DNA from: Gemmatimonadetes bacterium SCN 70-22
GTDB lineage: Bacteria > Gemmatimonadota > Gemmatimonadetes > Gemmatimonadales > Gemmatimonadaceae
DNA: 64,000 nucleotides
Direction of reading: 5' to 3'
Assembly: GCA_001724275.1 (NCBI GenBank)
Contig: MEDZ01000018.1
Location: 16,665 to 80,664 of the forward strand
The notes under the pieces were generated by a model, which worked only from the letters and a program-made list of their open reading frames with translations, was not told the DNA's origin and searched no databases. Shown here piece after piece: positions 27,489 to 36,531 of the stretch (its first letter is position 1; each line of letters opens with the position of its first letter). A program made the position numbers and the translations under genes.

Positions 27489-28672
27489 ACGGCGAACCGC
27501 TCGGCGTTGCGCACCATCCGGCGCAGGAGCGGGCTCGGGCGATAGCGATCCTCCCCCGTCTCGTGCTGCAGCGCCTCCAGGTGGTCGAGGAGCTTCTCCA
27601 GCCCGATCTCGTTCCCCCAGGCCAGGAGCCCCTTGGGGTAGTTCACGCCCTTGGTCATGGCCAGCTCGATGTCCGGCGCGCTGGCGATCCGCAGGTAGAG
27701 CGCGTCGGCCGCTTCGTTGACCAGCATCGCCAGCGTCCGGCGAAAGATGATCGTCCCCAGCGTCTCGTCCTTCACCGGCTCGGGGGCTGCGGCACCGGGC
27801 GTGTAGTCGTAGAAACCGCGCCCGCTCTTGCGCCCCAGCAACCCCGCCTCCAGCAGGCGCTTCTGCGTGAGCGACGGGCGGTAGCGCGGATCGAAGTACA
27901 TCGCCGTCCAGACGCGCTCGGTCACCACGTAGTTCACGTCGTGGCCGATGAAATCCATCAGCTCGAACGGCCCCATGCGGAAGCCGCCGATCGCCTTCAT
28001 CGCCCAGTCGATCGTCGCCACGTCGGCCACCCCTTCCTCGAGCATCCGCAGCGCCTCGCCGTAGAACGGGCGGGCGATCCGGTTCACGATGAATCCCGGA
28101 GTGTCGGCCGCGCGCACCGTCACCTTCCCCCACCCGTCCACCAGCCGCGCCACGCGCCCGGCGACCGCCGGGTCGGTCCGGACCCCGGCGATCACCTCCA
28201 CCAGGGGGAGCACCGTCGCCGGGTTGAAGAAGTGCACGCCGACCACCCGCTCGGGACGATTGCACCCGGCCGCAATCGCGGCGATCGAGAGCGACGACGT
28301 GTTCGTCGCCAGCACGCAATCGGGGCGGACCACCTGCTCCAGCGCCCGGAAGGTCGCCTCCTTCACCCCCAGCTCCTCGACGATCGCCTCGATCACCAGT
28401 CCGCACTCGCGCAGCGGCCCCACCCCCCATTCCGGCTCCACGAGCTCCAGCCGGGCGAGCGCCGCCTGCATCGCATCGTTGGTCATCCGCCCCTTGTCCA
28501 CCTCGCGCTGCAGCGAGGCGGCGATGGTGTCGCGCACCCGGTGCACGGCCGCGAGGGAGGCGTCGGTGACGAGCGTGCGGTGCCCGTGCACCAGCGCCAC
28601 CTGCGCGATCCCGCTCCCCATGGCGCCGGCGCCCACCACGCCGACGATCGTCGATCCCCCCAGGCTATTCAC
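27485..28672 (-). CDS. paaH: PaaH: 3-hydroxyacyl-CoA dehydrogenase
   Basis: A 395-residue NAD-dependent dehydrogenase with Rossmann motif VGVVGAGAMGSGIAQVA, the catalytic His in GVHFFNPATVLPLVEV, and NRIARPFYGEALRMLEEG. After the first dehydrogenase module (about 1-285) there is a shorter second C-terminal domain (about 300-390), as in PaaH/3-hydroxybutyryl-CoA dehydrogenases of this pathway. It would oxidise 3-hydroxyadipyl-CoA. The start is a GTG overlapping the paaG stop by 8 bases (GTGAATAG). Confidence 0.92.
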   Translation of the reverse strand: MNSLGGSTIVGVVGAGAMGSGIAQVALVHGHRTLVTDASLAAVHRVRDTIAASLQREVDKGRMTNDAMQAALARLELVEPEWGVGPLRECGLVIEAIVEELGVKEATFRALEQVVRPDCVLATNTSSLSIAAIAAGCNRPERVVGVHFFNPATVLPLVEVIAGVRTDPAVAGRVARLVDGWGKVTVRAADTPGFIVNRIARPFYGEALRMLEEGVADVATIDWAMKAIGGFRMGPFELMDFIGHDVNYVVTERVWTAMYFDPRYRPSLTQKRLLEAGLLGRKSGRGFYDYTPGAAAPEPVKDETLGTIIFRRTLAMLVNEAADALYLRIASAPDIELAMTKGVNYPKGLLAWGNEIGLEKLLDHLEALQHETGEDRYRPSPLLRRMVRNAERFAV

Positions 28673-29456
28673 CGCGGAACTCCGGCGTGCGCTTCTCGAG
28701 GAAGGCCCGTACCCCCTCGACGAAGTCGTGAGTGTGGCCGGCCTCGCGCTGGAGCCGCTCCTCCTCGTCGAGCTGGGCCACGACGTCGTTGGTCATCGAC
28801 GCGTTGATGGCCTGCTTGGTCAAGGCGAAGCCGCGCGTGGGGAGCGTCGCCAGCTGCCGCGCGAGCGCCTCCGCCTCCGGCACCAGCGCCTCGGGCTCGC
28901 ACACGCGCCAGATCATCCCCCACGCCGCCGCCTGTTCGGCCGGCACCTTCTCCGCCAGGAACATCAGCGCCGTCGCCCGTGCCGTCCCCACCAGCCGCGG
29001 GAGGAAGAACGTCCCGCCGCTGTCCGGAATGATGCCGAGCTTGCTGAACGCCTGGATGAACGACGCGGTGCGCGAGGCGAGCACCAGGTCGCACGCCAGC
29101 GCCACGTTGGCCCCGGCGCCCGCCGCCACCCCGTTCACCGCCGCCACCACGGGTTTCCCCAACTGCCGGATGCGCCGGATGATGGGGTTCCACAGCTCGC
29201 GCACGACGTTCCCCAGGTCGGGGGGGCCAGCCGGTGCGTCGAGCGAGACCGCGCCCAGGTCCTGCCCCGCGCAGAAGGCGCGCCCCGCGCCGGTCACCAG
29301 GACCGCACGAACGGCACGGTCGGCCGCCGCCAGGTCGAGCACCGATTGCAGCTGGCGCCCCATCGCCATGTCGAACGCGTTCAGGACGTCAGGGCGGTTG
29401 AGGGTGATGCGCATCACCCCGTCCGCCACGTCGTGCAGGATTGCCGTCTCGCTCAT
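28665..29456 (-). CDS. paaG: PaaG: ring-1,2-epoxyphenylacetyl-CoA isomerase (crotonase family)
   Basis: A 263-residue crotonase-fold protein. The oxyanion-hole segments are GRAFCAGQDL and VNGVAAGAGANVALACDL, and the Asp of KLGIIPDSGGTFFLP matches the catalytic Asp of PaaG rather than the Glu of hydratases. PaaG converts the ring epoxide to oxepin-CoA, the PaaZ substrate. It is the first gene of the paaG-H-I-J-Y run, 76 bases downstream of the HEAT-cyclophilin gene. Confidence 0.91.
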   Translation of the reverse strand: MSETAILHDVADGVMRITLNRPDVLNAFDMAMGRQLQSVLDLAAADRAVRAVLVTGAGRAFCAGQDLGAVSLDAPAGPPDLGNVVRELWNPIIRRIRQLGKPVVAAVNGVAAGAGANVALACDLVLASRTASFIQAFSKLGIIPDSGGTFFLPRLVGTARATALMFLAEKVPAEQAAAWGMIWRVCEPEALVPEAEALARQLATLPTRGFALTKQAINASMTNDVVAQLDEEERLQREAGHTHDFVEGVRAFLEKRTPEFRGE

Positions 29457-29532
29457 GCCGTGTCCCGCGATTGGATGGCCCGGCGCGGCGGTCGCGCTCG
29501 CGCGGGGGATCTCGCGCGAAAGCTAGTCGGAG

Positions 29533-31770
29533 CTACCGCACGCGCACCACGTCCACGCGCTCGATCACGTCTCCCTCCAGCACGCCCTCCGCCACCTCCC
29601 GCCCCTGGATGATCTCCCCGAACACCGTGTAGTCGTGGTCCAGGCGGAAGTTGTCGGTGAGGTTGACGAAGAGCTGCGCATCGCCGGTGTCCCGCCCCCG
29701 CGTCGAGATCCCCAGCGTCCCGCGGAGATGGCTCGCCAGCCCCAGCTCGTCCCGCATGAACGGGCCGTCACCCACGTACTCGCTCGCCGCCGGGCTCCCG
29801 CCCTGGATCACGAAGGCGGGCTCCACACGATGGAACGTCAGCCCGGCATAGTAGCCGGCGCGCGCCAGGCGGACGAGCCGGGCCACCGTCACCGGCGCCG
29901 CGTCGGCGTCCAGCCGCACGACGAACGACCCGCCGCCACTGGCGCCCGACATCTTGACCATCAGGCGCAAGTCGCTCCCGATCACCGCGGACACGGGCTC
30001 GCTCGGCGGCGCCAGCGGCTTGGGAGCCGCTACCACGCGGCGGAGCGTCCACCGCTCCAGGATCGTCGCCGCACGGCGTGCCACCGTGGAATCGAAGTCG
30101 GTCGTGAACGGACCCAGGCGAGCGGCGTGTCGCGCCTCCCCCAGCTCCCCGATGCGCTCCAGCAGGGCGACGCGCGGGTCGCGCGACGTCTCGCGCCGCT
30201 CGGCGGTAATCCGCTCCAGTGCGGCGAACAATGCCGCGACGACGGAGTCGCCGGCGCGCGCCCCCTGGAGCGCGGTCGCCGCCGCGAGCACGACCTGATA
30301 CTCGTTCGACGTCAGCGCCGCGCTGAAGAGCTGGTCGGCGACGTGCCCCACCGTCGCCGAGATCCCGGCCAGCGCCGCCTCGCGCACGTTGCCGTTCGTG
30401 TCGTACGCCAGCGACGTCAGGGTGAGCGTGTCGCGCACCTCCGCCGCTGCCCGCGCCACGTAGAGGCGCACCTGCCACAACGGGTGACGCGCATCCCGCC
30501 GCAGGAGCGGAATGGCCTGGCCGGGCGCCACGCGCGCGAGGGCGGCGAGGGCGTGCGCGTGCCGGTGCCAGCTGGTCCCTCCCCTGGGCCGCGCCGCCTG
30601 CGTGGCATTGCTCCCGTCGGCGATCGCCCTGAGGGTGTCGGCGGCGCGGGCGCGGTCGTCGCACGACGTCCCGAGCGCATCGATCGCCGCCAGCGCCACG
30701 TGCGGGTTGGCGTCGCTCGTGGCCGCTACCAGCGGCGCGCACGACCGCGGTGCGGGAAGCGCGCGATAGGCGCGCACCCCCTCGAAGCGAACCAGGAACG
30801 AGCGGTCGTCGAGCGACGCGGCGATGACCGCGCGCCGCGTCGCCGTGTCGCGCAGCGCCGCCGCCGCGACCACGGCGAGTCGGCGCACCTGCTCGTCCGC
30901 ATCGCGCTGCGCGCGCCGCACGAGCCCGGCCGACGTGTCGCCGGCGGCCGCCAACCCCAGCCAGGCGAGACGACGCACCTGCGCGTTGGCCTCGGCGCCA
31001 CCCCCCGCGATCCCCCCCGCCGAATCGGTTCCGAACGAGGTCGCCCAGCGCATCGCCGCCAGCGCTCCCGCCGACGGCGCCCCCGTCTGCCGGCGCGCCC
31101 GTGCGAGGGAGTAGAGCCCATGCATGATCCCCATCGCCACCCGGGCGTCGGATCGCACGAGCGCCCGCTTGCCGCCCCCCACCCGGTCTCCCATCTCCAC
31201 CAGCACGCGCTCGACCTCGCGCGAGACGACGCTGTCGGCGTACGGAAGGCGTCCCAGCGTGCGCGCCGACACGCCGAGGAAGGCCGGGTCCGGATGGCGC
31301 TCCGCCGTCCGGACCAGGGCGTCCACGGCGTCGTCGAGGTAGGCCCGCCGCTTGTCGTCGCCGGGGGCCATCGCGCGAAGCCCCTGCAGCGCCTGCCCGA
31401 TGGCATTGGCCGCCTCGAGCCGCACGCGCGCATCCGAATCGTCCAGCGCCGCGTCGATCGCATCGAGCTGGTCCGGGCGCTGCAACCGCCCGAGCGCACG
31501 CACCGCCGCGCGTCGCACCACGGGCGACGCGTGCCCCGCCGCCGCGCGCAGCGCCTCCACCCCGCCCGCGCCTAACGCACGCGCATCCTCCACGCCCGCC
31601 ACCCGCACCAGCGCGCCCCGCTCTGCCGCCGTCAGCACGCCCCCCGCAACCGGTCGAGCCGCCGTCCGGGCGCCGGGACGCACGGGCGAAACCTTCTGTG
31701 CGCCGGTCGGCGTGGCGATTGCCAATGCGAGGAGGAGCACGCCAGCACGGCGCCAGTCGGCTTTCGTCAT
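29533..31770 (-). CDS. Exported HEAT-repeat protein fused to a cyclophilin domain
   Basis: A 745-residue protein with signal peptide (RAGVLLLALAIATPTGA, cleavage near residue 25). Residues about 45-540 are alpha-helical HEAT-like repeats, for example AAGHASPVVRRAAVRALGRL and LDDSDARVRLEAANAIG. The last 170 residues form a cyclophilin-type peptidyl-prolyl isomerase (YYAGLTFHRVEPAFVIQGGSP, then FVNLTDNFRLDHDYTVFGEI). The Arg of FHR is present, but the region is shorter than in eukaryotic cyclophilins. A periplasmic folding factor with a scaffold is the likely role. Upstream lie 225 bases shared with the divergent E1 gene. Confidence 0.86.
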   Translation of the reverse strand: MTKADWRRAGVLLLALAIATPTGAQKVSPVRPGARTAARPVAGGVLTAAERGALVRVAGVEDARALGAGGVEALRAAAGHASPVVRRAAVRALGRLQRPDQLDAIDAALDDSDARVRLEAANAIGQALQGLRAMAPGDDKRRAYLDDAVDALVRTAERHPDPAFLGVSARTLGRLPYADSVVSREVERVLVEMGDRVGGGKRALVRSDARVAMGIMHGLYSLARARRQTGAPSAGALAAMRWATSFGTDSAGGIAGGGAEANAQVRRLAWLGLAAAGDTSAGLVRRAQRDADEQVRRLAVVAAAALRDTATRRAVIAASLDDRSFLVRFEGVRAYRALPAPRSCAPLVAATSDANPHVALAAIDALGTSCDDRARAADTLRAIADGSNATQAARPRGGTSWHRHAHALAALARVAPGQAIPLLRRDARHPLWQVRLYVARAAAEVRDTLTLTSLAYDTNGNVREAALAGISATVGHVADQLFSAALTSNEYQVVLAAATALQGARAGDSVVAALFAALERITAERRETSRDPRVALLERIGELGEARHAARLGPFTTDFDSTVARRAATILERWTLRRVVAAPKPLAPPSEPVSAVIGSDLRLMVKMSGASGGGSFVVRLDADAAPVTVARLVRLARAGYYAGLTFHRVEPAFVIQGGSPAASEYVGDGPFMRDELGLASHLRGTLGISTRGRDTGDAQLFVNLTDNFRLDHDYTVFGEIIQGREVAEGVLEGDVIERVDVVRVR

Positions 31771-31995
31771 GCGATACGGAGTGGGAGGAGTGAAGTCGAC
31801 AGGGCGGTGCGCCCCCTGCGAGGTGGCACGGCGAGGTAATGTGCAGCGCCGCGCACCCCGCCGCACACCACCGCCCCACTTTCGGGGCGCGCGTGACCAC
31901 CATCCGATAGATTTCTCCCAGCCAATGACCACGGCGCCACCCTTCGGAATCGAGGCGCCACGCAGTCGCCGCCCACGATCCTTTCGCTGCCTGCC

Positions 31996-34200
31996 ATGTC
32001 GCGTCCCAAGTCATCCGCCCGCCCCTCGTCGAAGAGCGCCACGCCGCGCCGTGGCACGGCCGGCGCGCGTCCTTCTCCCGATGGCACCCGCGACGGGGCG
32101 GCCGGCGAGGAGGCACGAATGGTCCCGCCCCGGATGGACTGGCGCCGCATCGCCTACCACACGCTGGTTTCCCGCGCACTCGACGACGTGGAGGAGACCA
32201 CCAACCGGAACCGCGCACACGTCCCCAAGGATCACCTGGTGCTCTACCAGTTCTCCGCGCGCGGCCACGACATGGCGCAGGCGATCCTGGGGAGCTTCAT
32301 CGACCACCCGCACGATGCCGCGGGGGCGTACTACCGGTCGCGCCCCCTCCTCCTCTCCCTCGGCCTGGAGATCGAGGACGCCCTCGGCTCCCCGCTCGGC
32401 CGCGCGGGAGGCTTCAGCGATGGGCGCGACATCGGCGTCGTGTGCAACCTCCCCACCCGCCAGGGCCCCAAGGTCCTCCCCATGTCGGGCGACGTCGGGT
32501 CGCAGTACACCCCCGTGGCGGGGTGGGCGCAGTCGATCCAGTATCATCGCGACGTGCTGGGCGATGCCTCGTGGCGCGGGGCGATGGCCGTGGCGTTGGG
32601 AGGCGACGGATCCGTCGCAACCAACGGCTTCTGGTCGGCGCTGACCATGGCGACGACGCTCAAGCTCCCCGTGCTCTTCTACATCGAGGACAACAACCTC
32701 GGCATCTCGGTCCGGGGGGAGATGCAAACCCCCGGGGCGAACATCGCCCGCAACCTGGCGTCGTTCGGCAATCTCTTCATCCGCGACGGCGACGGCACCG
32801 ACCCCGCCCAGGCCGCGTCGCTCATCAAGGCCTGCGTCGATCACGTCCGCGCCGGCGAGGGCCCGGCATTGGTGCGCCTCACGGTGCCGCGCCTGTCGTC
32901 GCACTCCGGCCCCGACAACCAGAAGGGGTATCGCACCGACGAGGAGATCGCCGAGGACTTCAAGCGCGACCCGCTCCCGCGCCTGCGCGACTTCCTGGTC
33001 CCCGCGCACCTCGGCATCACGGAGTGGGAGGCGCTGGAGCGAGAGGTGGCGCGCGACGTCGCCGCCGGGCTCGAGGGGGCACGCGCGCGCCCGGCCCCCG
33101 ACCCGGTGACCATCCTGCGCCACCGGTACGCCGAGGCCGATGCCCCGGACGATCAGGCGTTAGGCGGCCTCACCGCCGCCGAGCGCCGGGCGCTGGGCGG
33201 GACGACGGAGCCGTCCGAGGGGGGCGAGATGGTTCGCTTCCAGGAGGCGATCCGCCGCACGCTCCGTCGCGAGCTCGAGGTGAACCCCAGGCTCGTCGTG
33301 TTCGGCGAGGACGTCGGCGTGAAGGGCGGCGTGCACCTGGTGACCGAGGGGCTGCAGAAGCAGTTCGGCCCCGGACGCGTCTTCGACACCTCGCTCTCGG
33401 AAGAGGGGATCATCGGGCGCGCCTCGGGGATGGCGATCGCCGGGCTGGTCCCGGTCGCCGAGATCCAGTTCCGCAAGTACGCCGACCCCGCCACGGAGCA
33501 GCTGAACAACACGGGGACGATGCGCTGGCGCACCGCCAACCGGTTCTGCGCCCCGATGGTCGTACGCATGCCGGGCGGTTTCGGGAAGGATGTCGGCGAT
33601 CCCTGGCACTCCCTCAGCGCCGAGGTGCTGTGGGCGCACGCGATCGGCTGGCAGCTGGCGATTCCCTCGAACGCCGCCGATGCCGTGGGACTCCTGCGCG
33701 CGGCCATGCGCTCCCCCAACCCCACCATCTTCTTCGAGCACCGCTCGCTCCTGATGACCAGCGACGGGAGCGCCCACTACCCCGGCGACGACTACATCGT
33801 CCCGCTCGGCGTGGGGGCGACGCTGCGGGAGGGGACCGAGCTGACGCTCGTCAGTTGGGGGGCGATGGTGCACCGCTGCGCCGACGCCCTGGCGATGACC
33901 GATGTCTCGGTGGAATTCATCGACCTGCGCAGCATCGCGCCGTGGGACAAGGCGCGCGTGCTGGACTCGGTGAAGAAGACCGGGCGCTGCCTCATCGTCC
34001 ACGAAGACACGAAGACGGCCGGCTTCGGCGCCGAGATCGGCGCCGTGCTGGCGCAGGAGGCGTTCTGGCACCTCGACGCCCCGGTGGAGCGTCTCTGTGT
34101 CGACGACGTCCCGATGCCGTATCACCCCGTGCTCCTCGACGCCGTCCTGCCCTCGCCGGCGCAGATCGCGGCGCGAATCGACGCGCTGGTGCGGATGTAG
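31996..34200 (+). CDS. Fused alpha-beta E1 component of a 2-oxoacid (branched-chain-type) dehydrogenase
   Basis: A 734-residue thiamine diphosphate enzyme joining E1-alpha (about 45-375) and E1-beta (about 410-734) in one chain. The alpha half has the ThDP motif GGDGSVATNGFW...YIEDNN; the beta half has VFGEDVGVKGG, FDTSLSEEGIIGRASGMA and EHRSLLM. It would decarboxylate branched-chain or similar 2-oxoacids and pass the acyl group to an E2 lipoyl protein; no E2 or E3 gene is adjacent. The first 40 residues are basic, Ser/Pro/Arg-rich and unlike the family, and translation from the later ATGs (residues 42 or 47) is possible. Thiamine need links it loosely to the riboswitch-controlled receptor. 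Confidence 0.87.
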   Translation: MSRPKSSARPSSKSATPRRGTAGARPSPDGTRDGAAGEEARMVPPRMDWRRIAYHTLVSRALDDVEETTNRNRAHVPKDHLVLYQFSARGHDMAQAILGSFIDHPHDAAGAYYRSRPLLLSLGLEIEDALGSPLGRAGGFSDGRDIGVVCNLPTRQGPKVLPMSGDVGSQYTPVAGWAQSIQYHRDVLGDASWRGAMAVALGGDGSVATNGFWSALTMATTLKLPVLFYIEDNNLGISVRGEMQTPGANIARNLASFGNLFIRDGDGTDPAQAASLIKACVDHVRAGEGPALVRLTVPRLSSHSGPDNQKGYRTDEEIAEDFKRDPLPRLRDFLVPAHLGITEWEALEREVARDVAAGLEGARARPAPDPVTILRHRYAEADAPDDQALGGLTAAERRALGGTTEPSEGGEMVRFQEAIRRTLRRELEVNPRLVVFGEDVGVKGGVHLVTEGLQKQFGPGRVFDTSLSEEGIIGRASGMAIAGLVPVAEIQFRKYADPATEQLNNTGTMRWRTANRFCAPMVVRMPGGFGKDVGDPWHSLSAEVLWAHAIGWQLAIPSNAADAVGLLRAAMRSPNPTIFFEHRSLLMTSDGSAHYPGDDYIVPLGVGATLREGTELTLVSWGAMVHRCADALAMTDVSVEFIDLRSIAPWDKARVLDSVKKTGRCLIVHEDTKTAGFGAEIGAVLAQEAFWHLDAPVERLCVDDVPMPYHPVLLDAVLPSPAQIAARIDALVRM

Positions 34201-34269
34201 GGAGCTGGAAGCGGCGCTTGCGCAGCCGGCGGGCGCGGGCGGCGGGCGCGGGTGCCAGCCCGATGCGCG

Positions 34270-34770
34270 TCAGTCGTGCGCGTCTCTTCGCGCCCCGCGC
34301 CCGCCGGCATCGCTGGCCCCCTGCTCCACCACGACCCGCCCCAGGAAGCGGCGGAAGTCGGGCTTGGGCCCGAAGTGGAGGAGCATGCCCACCTCGGCCT
34401 GCGAGCAGCGCATGCAGTTGAGCAGGCGAAGGCGGTCGCCCTCGTTCAACTCCGGCCCGGTGCGGATGGAGAGGACGACCTTTCCTTCCACGAGCAGGTC
34501 GGCGGCATATGTCCCGACCTTGCGCCCCTTGTAGAACACCCCCAGGGGCACATCCTGCTCGGCCTGCACCCCGCGCGAGGCCAGCTCGAGGACGATGGCG
34601 CGCAGGTAGACGGCATCGGCGAATCCGTGCCCCAGCTCGCGATGGACGGCGAAGAAGGCGGCGAGGATACGGCCGGTGACGTGCTCGTGGACGAGGCGCG
34701 TGGCCGGCGCGCGCTCGTCGGCGAGGGCGATGGCTCGCTCGGCATCGATGGCCAGGATGGGGACGGACAT
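34270..34770 (-). CDS. GxxExxY-like protein
   Basis: A 166-residue protein beginning MSVPILAID with GGGAG seven bases upstream. Residues 28-140 fit the GxxExxY family: VTGRILAAFFAVHRELGHGFADAVY, then DVPLGVFYKGRKVGTYAADLLVEGKVVLSIRTG, and CMRCSQAEVGMLLHFG in place of the usual NYL.....GLLLNFG. The name-giving motif reads GFADAVY, with Asp in the place of Glu. The family has a restriction-nuclease-like core but no proven activity. The tail (about 145-166) is Gly/Arg/Asp-rich. It follows paaD by 120 bases on the same strand; a role in the Paa pathway is unlikely. Confidence 0.8.
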   Translation of the reverse strand: MSVPILAIDAERAIALADERAPATRLVHEHVTGRILAAFFAVHRELGHGFADAVYLRAIVLELASRGVQAEQDVPLGVFYKGRKVGTYAADLLVEGKVVLSIRTGPELNEGDRLRLLNCMRCSQAEVGMLLHFGPKPDFRRFLGRVVVEQGASDAGGRGARRDAHD

Positions 34771-34890
34771 GCGAACGCTCCCGGTGTGTGGACGGGAGCA
34801 TCATGCGCTCGCCCCGTGGGGGGCGCGTCACCGATTCACTACGGGCCGTACCGTCACCTTCCCGGCGTCGCGCGCTCGCCGGGCGGCGCC

Positions 34891-35376
34891 TCAGATCGCC
34901 TTGAAGTGCTCGAACGGCTGGTGGCAGGCGTTGCAGAAGTGGAGCGACTTGCACGCCGTGGACCCGAAGTCGCTGCGGGTATCGGTGTCGCGCGAACCGC
35001 AGAAGGGACACGGCACCGCCGCCCCACGCCGCATGAGCGGGATGAGCGCCTGATCGGCGGCGCGCCCCGGGGGGGCGATACCGTAGGCGCGCAGCTTCTC
35101 CTTCGCCGCGTCCGACATCCAGTCGGTCGTCCACGCGGGGGAGAAGACGGTCTGCACACGCGCCACGACTCCGCGCGCCGCGAAGGCGCCGGCCACGCAG
35201 CGCTCGATCTCGTGCATGGCGGGGCACCCGGAATAGGTCGGGGTGATGTCGACCACGACCTGATCGCCCTCGATGCGCGCGTCTCGCACGATGCCGAGCT
35301 CCACGACGCTGAGCACCGGGACCTCGGGATCGCGCACCTCGTCGAGGATCGCCCACAGCTCGTCGCGCGACGGCAT
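34891..35376 (-). CDS. paaD: PaaD: metal-cluster assembly protein for phenylacetyl-CoA epoxidase
   Basis: A 161-residue protein. The N-terminal MIP18-like domain (about 1-100) has ILDEVRDPEVPVLSVVELGIVRD and TPTYSGCPAM, where the Cys probably binds metal. A C-terminal zinc ribbon with CPFCGS and CNACH pairs follows (about 118-150). PaaD is needed for a working PaaABC oxygenase, likely by helping metal insertion. It begins 8 bases after the paaC stop. PaaE, the reductase that normally follows PaaD, is absent; the next gene is a GxxExxY-like protein. Confidence 0.92.
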   Translation of the reverse strand: MPSRDELWAILDEVRDPEVPVLSVVELGIVRDARIEGDQVVVDITPTYSGCPAMHEIERCVAGAFAARGVVARVQTVFSPAWTTDWMSDAAKEKLRAYGIAPPGRAADQALIPLMRRGAAVPCPFCGSRDTDTRSDFGSTACKSLHFCNACHQPFEHFKAI

Positions 35377-35384
35377 GGCCCGGA

Positions 35385-36149
35385 CTACCACGTCGCCCCC
35401 GGGAAGCTGCGGGCCACGATCTGCATCTCGGCCAGGAGGTGGCCGAGGTGCTCGGTGTGCCGTCCGGTCCGGCCGCCGCGCATCATGGAGCCGTCGGGGG
35501 GAAGGGTGAGCGTGGCCGTCGCCACGACCTCTTTCACCTGCGCCAGCCAGGCGTCGCGGACCGACGCCGGATCGACGGCCAGCCCCTGCGCCGCCAGCCG
35601 CTGCTCGGTCTCGTCGCCCAGGAACAACTCGCCCGCGAAGCGCCACGCGTCGTCGAGCGCGCGTTGCACCCGCCGGTGGCTCTCCTCGGTTCCGTCGCCG
35701 AGCCGGATGATCCACTCGCCGCAGTGGCGCACGTGGTAGCGCGATTCCTTCAGCGCCTTGGCCGCGATCCCCGCCAGTTCCGGGTGGGCGCAGCGCTGCA
35801 GCTGCTCGAGCACGAGGAGGGCGTGGAGCGAGAAGAGGAACTGGCGCACGATCGTGTCGCCGAAGTCGCCGTTGGGCGTCTCGCAGAGGAGCGCGTTGCG
35901 GAAGTCGACCGCCTCACGGAAGTAGGCCAGCGCGTCCTGGTCGCGCCCCTTCCCCTCCACCTTCCCCGCCAGCTGCAGCAGGAGGTTGGCCTGCCCGATC
36001 AGGTCGAGGGCGATGTTCGAGAGGGCGATGTCCTCCTCGAGGATCGGCCCGTGCCCGCACCACTCCGACACCCGGTGCCCGAGGATGAGCCGGTCATCCC
36101 CGAGGCGGAGGAGATAGGTGAAGAAGTCCTGCCGAGTCTGTTCGTCCAC
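35385..36149 (-). CDS. paaC: PaaC: structural subunit of phenylacetyl-CoA 1,2-epoxidase
   Basis: A 254-residue ferritin-like helical protein, the non-catalytic partner of PaaA. It begins at a GTG (VDEQTRQDFFTYLLRLGDD) with GAGAGGAA about 8 bases upstream; no ATG lies nearby in frame. Typical stretches: LILGHRVSEWCGHGPILEEDIALSNIALDLIGQA and HVRHCGEWIIRLGDGTEESH. Length agrees with the family. Between paaB and paaC there are 37 bases, made up mostly of an 8-bp repeat array whose last unit merges into the ribosome binding site. Confidence 0.93.
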   Translation of the reverse strand: MDEQTRQDFFTYLLRLGDDRLILGHRVSEWCGHGPILEEDIALSNIALDLIGQANLLLQLAGKVEGKGRDQDALAYFREAVDFRNALLCETPNGDFGDTIVRQFLFSLHALLVLEQLQRCAHPELAGIAAKALKESRYHVRHCGEWIIRLGDGTEESHRRVQRALDDAWRFAGELFLGDETEQRLAAQGLAVDPASVRDAWLAQVKEVVATATLTLPPDGSMMRGGRTGRHTEHLGHLLAEMQIVARSFPGATW

Positions 36150-36162
36150 GGTGCCGTTCCTC

Positions 36163-36188
36163 TCGTCTTCTCGTCTTCTCGTCTTCTC
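36163..36188 (-). repeat. GAAGACGA array, 3 units, after paaB
   Basis: On the minus strand three GAAGACGA units follow the paaB stop codon directly. The plus-strand form is TCGTCTTC three times. The array end overlaps an inverted repeat, CGTCTTCT-C-AGAAGACG (36180-36196), that includes the last codons and stop of paaB and could form a 3' hairpin between paaB and paaC. Confidence 0.9.
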
Positions 36189-36507
36189 AGAAGACGCGTA
36201 CCCCGCGCGGGGTCTTGTAGAACTGCGGGTGGCGATACGCCTTGTCGTTGGCCGGGTCGAAGAACGGCCCCATGTCCTCGGGCGTGGAAGCGACGATCGT
36301 GATGCTGGGAACGACCCAGATCGAGACCGCCTCGTTGCGCCGGGAATAGACGTCGCGCGCATTCTGCAGCGCCTGCTCGGCGTCGGCGGCGTGGACGCTC
36401 CCGGCGTGCTGGTGCGGGTCGCCCGCCCGTTCCTGGGTGAAGACTTCCCACAGCGGCCACTGGCTGTCGGTGGCGCGCGCCGGGGCGTCGGCGGAAACAC
36501 TGGTCAT
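36187..36507 (-). CDS. paaB: PaaB: small subunit of phenylacetyl-CoA 1,2-epoxidase
   Basis: A 106-residue protein with the family core WPLWEVFTQERAGDPHQHAGSVHAADAEQALQNARDVYSRR and SIWVVPS. PaaB bridges the PaaAC heterodimers and is needed for activity. The ATG at 36507 is preferred, since GAGG lies 9 bases before it; an ATG 9 bases earlier would leave the ribosome binding site too close. It starts about 25 bases after the paaA stop. Confidence 0.92.
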   Translation of the reverse strand: MTSVSADAPARATDSQWPLWEVFTQERAGDPHQHAGSVHAADAEQALQNARDVYSRRNEAVSIWVVPSITIVASTPEDMGPFFDPANDKAYRHPQFYKTPRGVRVF

Positions 36508-36531
36508 GGCTGTCATCCTCGTGCCGGATCG

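Noticed and set aside
34201..34269. Terminator between the E1 gene and the GxxExxY-like gene
   Set aside because: The GC-rich repeats there do not pair into one stable stem with a normal loop.
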